A stretch of DNA of 64,000 nt from Nitrospiria bacterium (GTDB taxonomy: Bacteria > Nitrospirota > UBA9217): NCBI GenBank assembly GCA_919901555.1, contig CAKKPG010000022.1, forward strand, positions 1 to 64,000. The letters run 5' to 3'. The position numbers and the translations under genes were made by a program. The notes below the pieces were generated by a model that saw only the letters and a list, made by a program, of their open reading frames with translations, was not told where the DNA came from and did no database searches. Positions 61,365-64,000 of this stretch are shown piece by piece (positions within the stretch are counted from its first letter, which is position 1; each line of letters starts with the position of its first letter).

Positions 61365-61757
61365 CTACCCCCCGTCTCCGTCTTTCTTCACCGTCTTGAT
61401 GAAAACCACCTTCCCGTTGCCGCTCACAAAGATGTTCAACAGCCAGCTGATCACGCTGATGAGAAGTGCGGCGAAAAATGCCGCGCCGAAGGTCTCGACG
61501 ATGAAGCCGGGAACCAGGGCGGCGACGATCTGAAGCATGGCCGCATTGATCACGAGGGTAAAGAGCCCGAGGGTCAGGAGGTTGATGGGAAGGGTGAAGA
61601 GGAGCGCCACCGGCCTGATCACCGCGTTGACGATGCCGAGGATGCCTGCCGCGAGAATGCCGGCGCTCACACTCTGGATCAGGACCCCGTTGATGAAGAT
61701 TCCCGCCGCCACCAGCGCCACCAGATTAATGGACCACCGCAAAAGAAAACCGAGCAT
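61365..61757 (-). CDS. Phage-holin-family-IV-like small membrane protein
   Basis: 130 residues from the ATG at 61757 (GGAGGG upstream). Four hydrophobic segments (about 3-25, 30-50, 55-77 and 88-115) match the family of small four-helix membrane proteins annotated as PF04020. They are widespread, usually chromosomal and not proven to be holins. It is divergent from aspC. Confidence 0.8.
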   Translation of the reverse strand: MLGFLLRWSINLVALVAAGIFINGVLIQSVSAGILAAGILGIVNAVIRPVALLFTLPINLLTLGLFTLVINAAMLQIVAALVPGFIVETFGAAFFAALLISVISWLLNIFVSGNGKVVFIKTVKKDGDGG

Positions 61758-61840
61758 ACAACCCTCCACAACGAAAAAAGTTTATCACACTTCGCACCCA
61801 TTTGCAACCACGGAGTGCGCTCTTCAGCACAAGAAACCAT

Positions 61841-61869
61841 TTGACTTTACACCGCCTATGTGCTAAAAA
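61841..61869 (+). promoter_or_regulatory. Sigma-70-type promoter of aspC
   Basis: TTGACT (61841-61846), a 17-base spacer and TAAAAA (61864-61869). Transcription would start near 61877, which favours the ATG at 61924 over the one at 61888. Confidence 0.55.
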
Positions 61870-61923
61870 TTCAAGGACTTATTCACGATGAGGGGCAACG
61901 CACAGAAAGGAACCGCACGACCG

Positions 61924-63126
61924 ATGGGGATCGCAAAAAGAGCTCAGGCAATAAAACCGTCGCCGACGCTGGCAACGGCGGCAAAGGCCAAGGCAATGAA
62001 GGCGCAGGGAATCGATGTGGTGGACTTCGGCGTAGGGGAGCCTGATTTCGATACGCCGGAAAACGTGAAGCAGGCGGGCATCAGGGCGATCCAGTCGGGA
62101 TTCACGAAATACACGCCCGCAGGCGGCACCGACGAGCTCAAAGAGGCGGTCATCGAGAAGTTCAAGAAGGACAACGGCCTCCTGTACGAGAAATCCCAGG
62201 TCCTCATCTCCTGCGGCGCGAAGCACAGTCTCTATAATATCGCCGAAGCCCTCTTCGACCCCGGAGACGAGGTCATCATCCCCTCCCCCTACTGGGTATC
62301 GTACCCTGATCAGGCGCTTCTGAACGACGCAATGCCGGTCATCGTTGAAACCACTCCCGAGGAAGGCTTCAAGCTGTCGGCAAAAAATCTGGCACAGGCC
62401 ATCACGAAGAAGACCAAGGCGCTCATCCTGAACAGCCCCTCGAACCCCACGGGACAGGCCTATGATAGGAATACGCTGGAAGAGATCGCGGCGCTCGCCG
62501 TCCAGCACGGTATCTATGTCGTTTCCGATGAAATTTACGAAAAGCTCATTTACGACGGCTTCAGCCATGTCAGCATCGCCTCCCTGGGGCAGAAGATCAA
62601 GGACCTCACCCTCGTGGTGAACGGCGTGTCCAAGTCCCATTCCATGACGGGTTGGCGCATCGGCTATGCCGCCGGGCCAAAGGACGTGATCACGGCCATG
62701 GCCAATATACAGAGCCAGAGCACCTCGAATCCGGCATCCATTTCTCAAAAGGCCGCGGTGGAAGCGCTCCGGGGGCCCCAGGACTTTGTCAGGACCATGA
62801 ATGTTGAGTTCGACAAGCGAAGGAAGTACATGGTCGAACGGCTCAACACGATACCAGGCGTCACCTGTCTCATGCCCGTAGGAGCTTTCTACGCGTTCCC
62901 CCGCGTCTCCGCGCTGTACGGCAGGGAGACTGCCGCCGGAAAGGCCGTCAGGAACTCTTCCGAGCTCGCGGCCTATCTGCTCGAGGATGCCAGGGTGGCG
63001 CTCGTGTCGGGCGACGCCTTCGGGGCCGACGCCTATATCCGGCTTTCCTATGCAACGTCCATGGAGAGCATCAAAAAGGGACTGGACAGGATCGAGGAAG
63101 CGGTGAAGAACCTGAAGAAACTGTAA
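61924..63126 (+). CDS. aspC: Aspartate aminotransferase
   Basis: 400 residues from the ATG at 61924 (MGIAKRAQAIKPSPTLA); an ATG at 61888 is in frame. GVGEPDFDTPENV, TKYTPAGGTDELKEAV, LNSPSNPTGQAYDRN and the PLP lysine in VNGVSKSHSMTGWRIGYAAGP are the type I beta aspartate aminotransferase motifs. It transaminates aspartate and 2-oxoglutarate. An OmpA-like gene follows 10 bases later. Confidence 0.95.
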   Translation: MGIAKRAQAIKPSPTLATAAKAKAMKAQGIDVVDFGVGEPDFDTPENVKQAGIRAIQSGFTKYTPAGGTDELKEAVIEKFKKDNGLLYEKSQVLISCGAKHSLYNIAEALFDPGDEVIIPSPYWVSYPDQALLNDAMPVIVETTPEEGFKLSAKNLAQAITKKTKALILNSPSNPTGQAYDRNTLEEIAALAVQHGIYVVSDEIYEKLIYDGFSHVSIASLGQKIKDLTLVVNGVSKSHSMTGWRIGYAAGPKDVITAMANIQSQSTSNPASISQKAAVEALRGPQDFVRTMNVEFDKRRKYMVERLNTIPGVTCLMPVGAFYAFPRVSALYGRETAAGKAVRNSSELAAYLLEDARVALVSGDAFGADAYIRLSYATSMESIKKGLDRIEEAVKNLKKL

Positions 63127-63136
63127 GGAGGGCCGC

Positions 63137-63934
63137 ATGAAGAGCGTTACGTACACCCTTCTCATCCTGCTCCTTGCCGGGATCGGAGGAGGCTCCTACT
63201 TCTACCTCACCGTGTACCAACCCATGGCTCTGGACTATGCCCGGATGAAGATCGGAATGCCGGAATTCGACAAGGCAAAAACTGAGCTGAAAAAATATAA
63301 AGACCGGGAAGCATGGATCAGACCGGCAATGGAATCGGTCAAAACGGGCCTGCTGGAGGAAACCGGGTCAGGAAAGGCCGAAATTGCCGCCGCAGACGGT
63401 ACGCTGGTCATCAACATCGCGGAAGCCGCGCTCTATACGCCCGGCTCCGTGACCTTTACGAAGGAGAGCGTGCCCACCCTCGAAAAACTTACGTCGCTGC
63501 TCGGGAACCTGAAGGACTTGAAGGACAAGGAGATATTCATCGGAAACGCCACCGTGCCTTCCGCCGCGCAGGGCACGGCCAGGCAAAGAGTGCCGGCAAA
63601 GGATGCGCTGGACCTTGCGGCGGACCGGTCCGTCGCCCTGGTGAAATATCTTGAGCGAAAAGGGGTGGCAAAGGAGTCGCTGATCGCCGTTGCCTACCCT
63701 GCCAAGCAGCCTGACCGGGGATTCAAGATCAAGGATCGGAAGGCCGTCATCATTATCCGCTCCCCTGAGACGCCTGTTCAGGAAGCGGCCGCGGCCAAAC
63801 CCGAGGCCCCGGCAGCGGCACAGCCTAAACCGGCGCCGAAACCGTCGGGAACGGAGGCTGCGCCTGCACGACCCTCGCCGCCGGAACAGCCGAAGCCGAT
63901 CCCGATTATGCCGGCAAAACCGAAAATGCCGTAA
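63137..63934 (+). CDS. Membrane-anchored OmpA/MotB-like protein with Pro/Ala-rich tail
   Basis: 265 residues. An N-terminal membrane anchor (about 5-25), then a coiled region. A divergent OmpA-like domain is at about 90-205: LYTPGSVTFTKESVPTLEKLTSLL, ALDLAADRSVALVKYLERKGV, SLIAVAYPAKQPD and DRKAVIIIRSP. OmpA domains bind peptidoglycan. A low-complexity Pro/Ala/Lys tail (about 215-265) follows. It is co-directional with aspC and preceded by GGAGGG. Confidence 0.8.
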   Translation: MKSVTYTLLILLLAGIGGGSYFYLTVYQPMALDYARMKIGMPEFDKAKTELKKYKDREAWIRPAMESVKTGLLEETGSGKAEIAAADGTLVINIAEAALYTPGSVTFTKESVPTLEKLTSLLGNLKDLKDKEIFIGNATVPSAAQGTARQRVPAKDALDLAADRSVALVKYLERKGVAKESLIAVAYPAKQPDRGFKIKDRKAVIIIRSPETPVQEAAAAKPEAPAAAQPKPAPKPSGTEAAPARPSPPEQPKPIPIMPAKPKMP

Positions 63935-64000
63935 CGGAAGCGCAGAGGGCAACGAGCTCCATGCCATGCCCGATGCTCTAAGCTCTGTGCGCCATGCGAA

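Overview
The window is one contiguous, GC-rich bacterial chromosome segment. It looks like a Gram-negative, free-living, possibly surface-motile organism: LPS export (lptCAB), an Mla-type lipid transport system, a type IV minor-pilin/PilY1 operon, RpoN, and an HPr-kinase-linked mannose-type PTS. The gene order lptC-lptA-lptB-rpoN-ptsN-hprK-rapZ-PTS(IIA,IIB,IIC,IID)-ptsH-ptsI and pdxJ-acpS-nnr-CBS-tsaE resembles that of deltaproteobacterial (Desulfobacterota/Desulfuromonadota) and Nitrospirota genomes. I cannot choose between these from sequence alone. There are no rRNA genes, tRNAs, CRISPR arrays, phage or intact insertion sequences that I can see. Nearly all genes lie on the minus strand.

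Layout: 0-2 kb, two exported proteins of unknown role. 2.2-10.8 kb, a type IV pilus minor-pilin operon read right to left (FimT, zinc ribbon, FimT, PilV, PilW, PilX, small exported protein, PilY1). 11-14.5 kb, Uma2, a MEMO-family protein and two tandem TPR plus cyclic-nucleotide-binding proteins. 14.7-26 kb, housekeeping genes (dnaB, rplI, mutS, HIT, family-4 uracil-DNA glycosylase, nadK, tsaE, CBS, nnrD, acpS, pdxJ). 26-31 kb, a FlgT-like exported protein, a remarkable triple-CheW/transmembrane/LysM fusion, and folD. 31-40.5 kb, glpD, glycerophosphodiesterase, patatin, DUF2062, thiL, lon, galU. 40.5-46.4 kb, mlaDFE, alr, a zinc ribbon protein with an intriguing leader, and a CobD-like aminotransferase. 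46.6-57.3 kb, the PTS/hprK/rapZ/ptsN/rpoN/lpt supercluster. 57.6-61.8 kb, a GAF-PAS sensor, cbiOQM metal uptake and a small membrane protein. 61.9-64 kb, aspC and an OmpA-like protein on the plus strand.

How the genes work together: HprK, HPr (His15 and Ser46 both present), EI, EIIA-Ntr, RapZ, RpoN and a complete mannose-family permease form one phosphotransfer and regulation module. LptB, LptA and LptC share its operon direction. The CbiMQO transporter and CobD-like enzyme suggest cobalt use and corrinoid synthesis or salvage. The pilin operon and the CheW/LysM protein suggest surface motility or polar chemosensory organisation.

The most unusual layer is repetitive DNA. Gene junctions are filled with several families of short inverted or word-like repeats. 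Four elements share ends of the form GTAACTACTCAGG. One of these has a perfect 9-bp flanking duplication and lies between a strong promoter and lptC; another supplies the stop codon of the CheW/LysM gene without changing its protein. Repeat words of the same kinds have also entered three reading frames in frame (MEMO protein, ThiL, uracil-DNA glycosylase). A near-identical ~120-bp palindromic repeat occurs at 14.6 kb and, inverted, at 46.5 kb.
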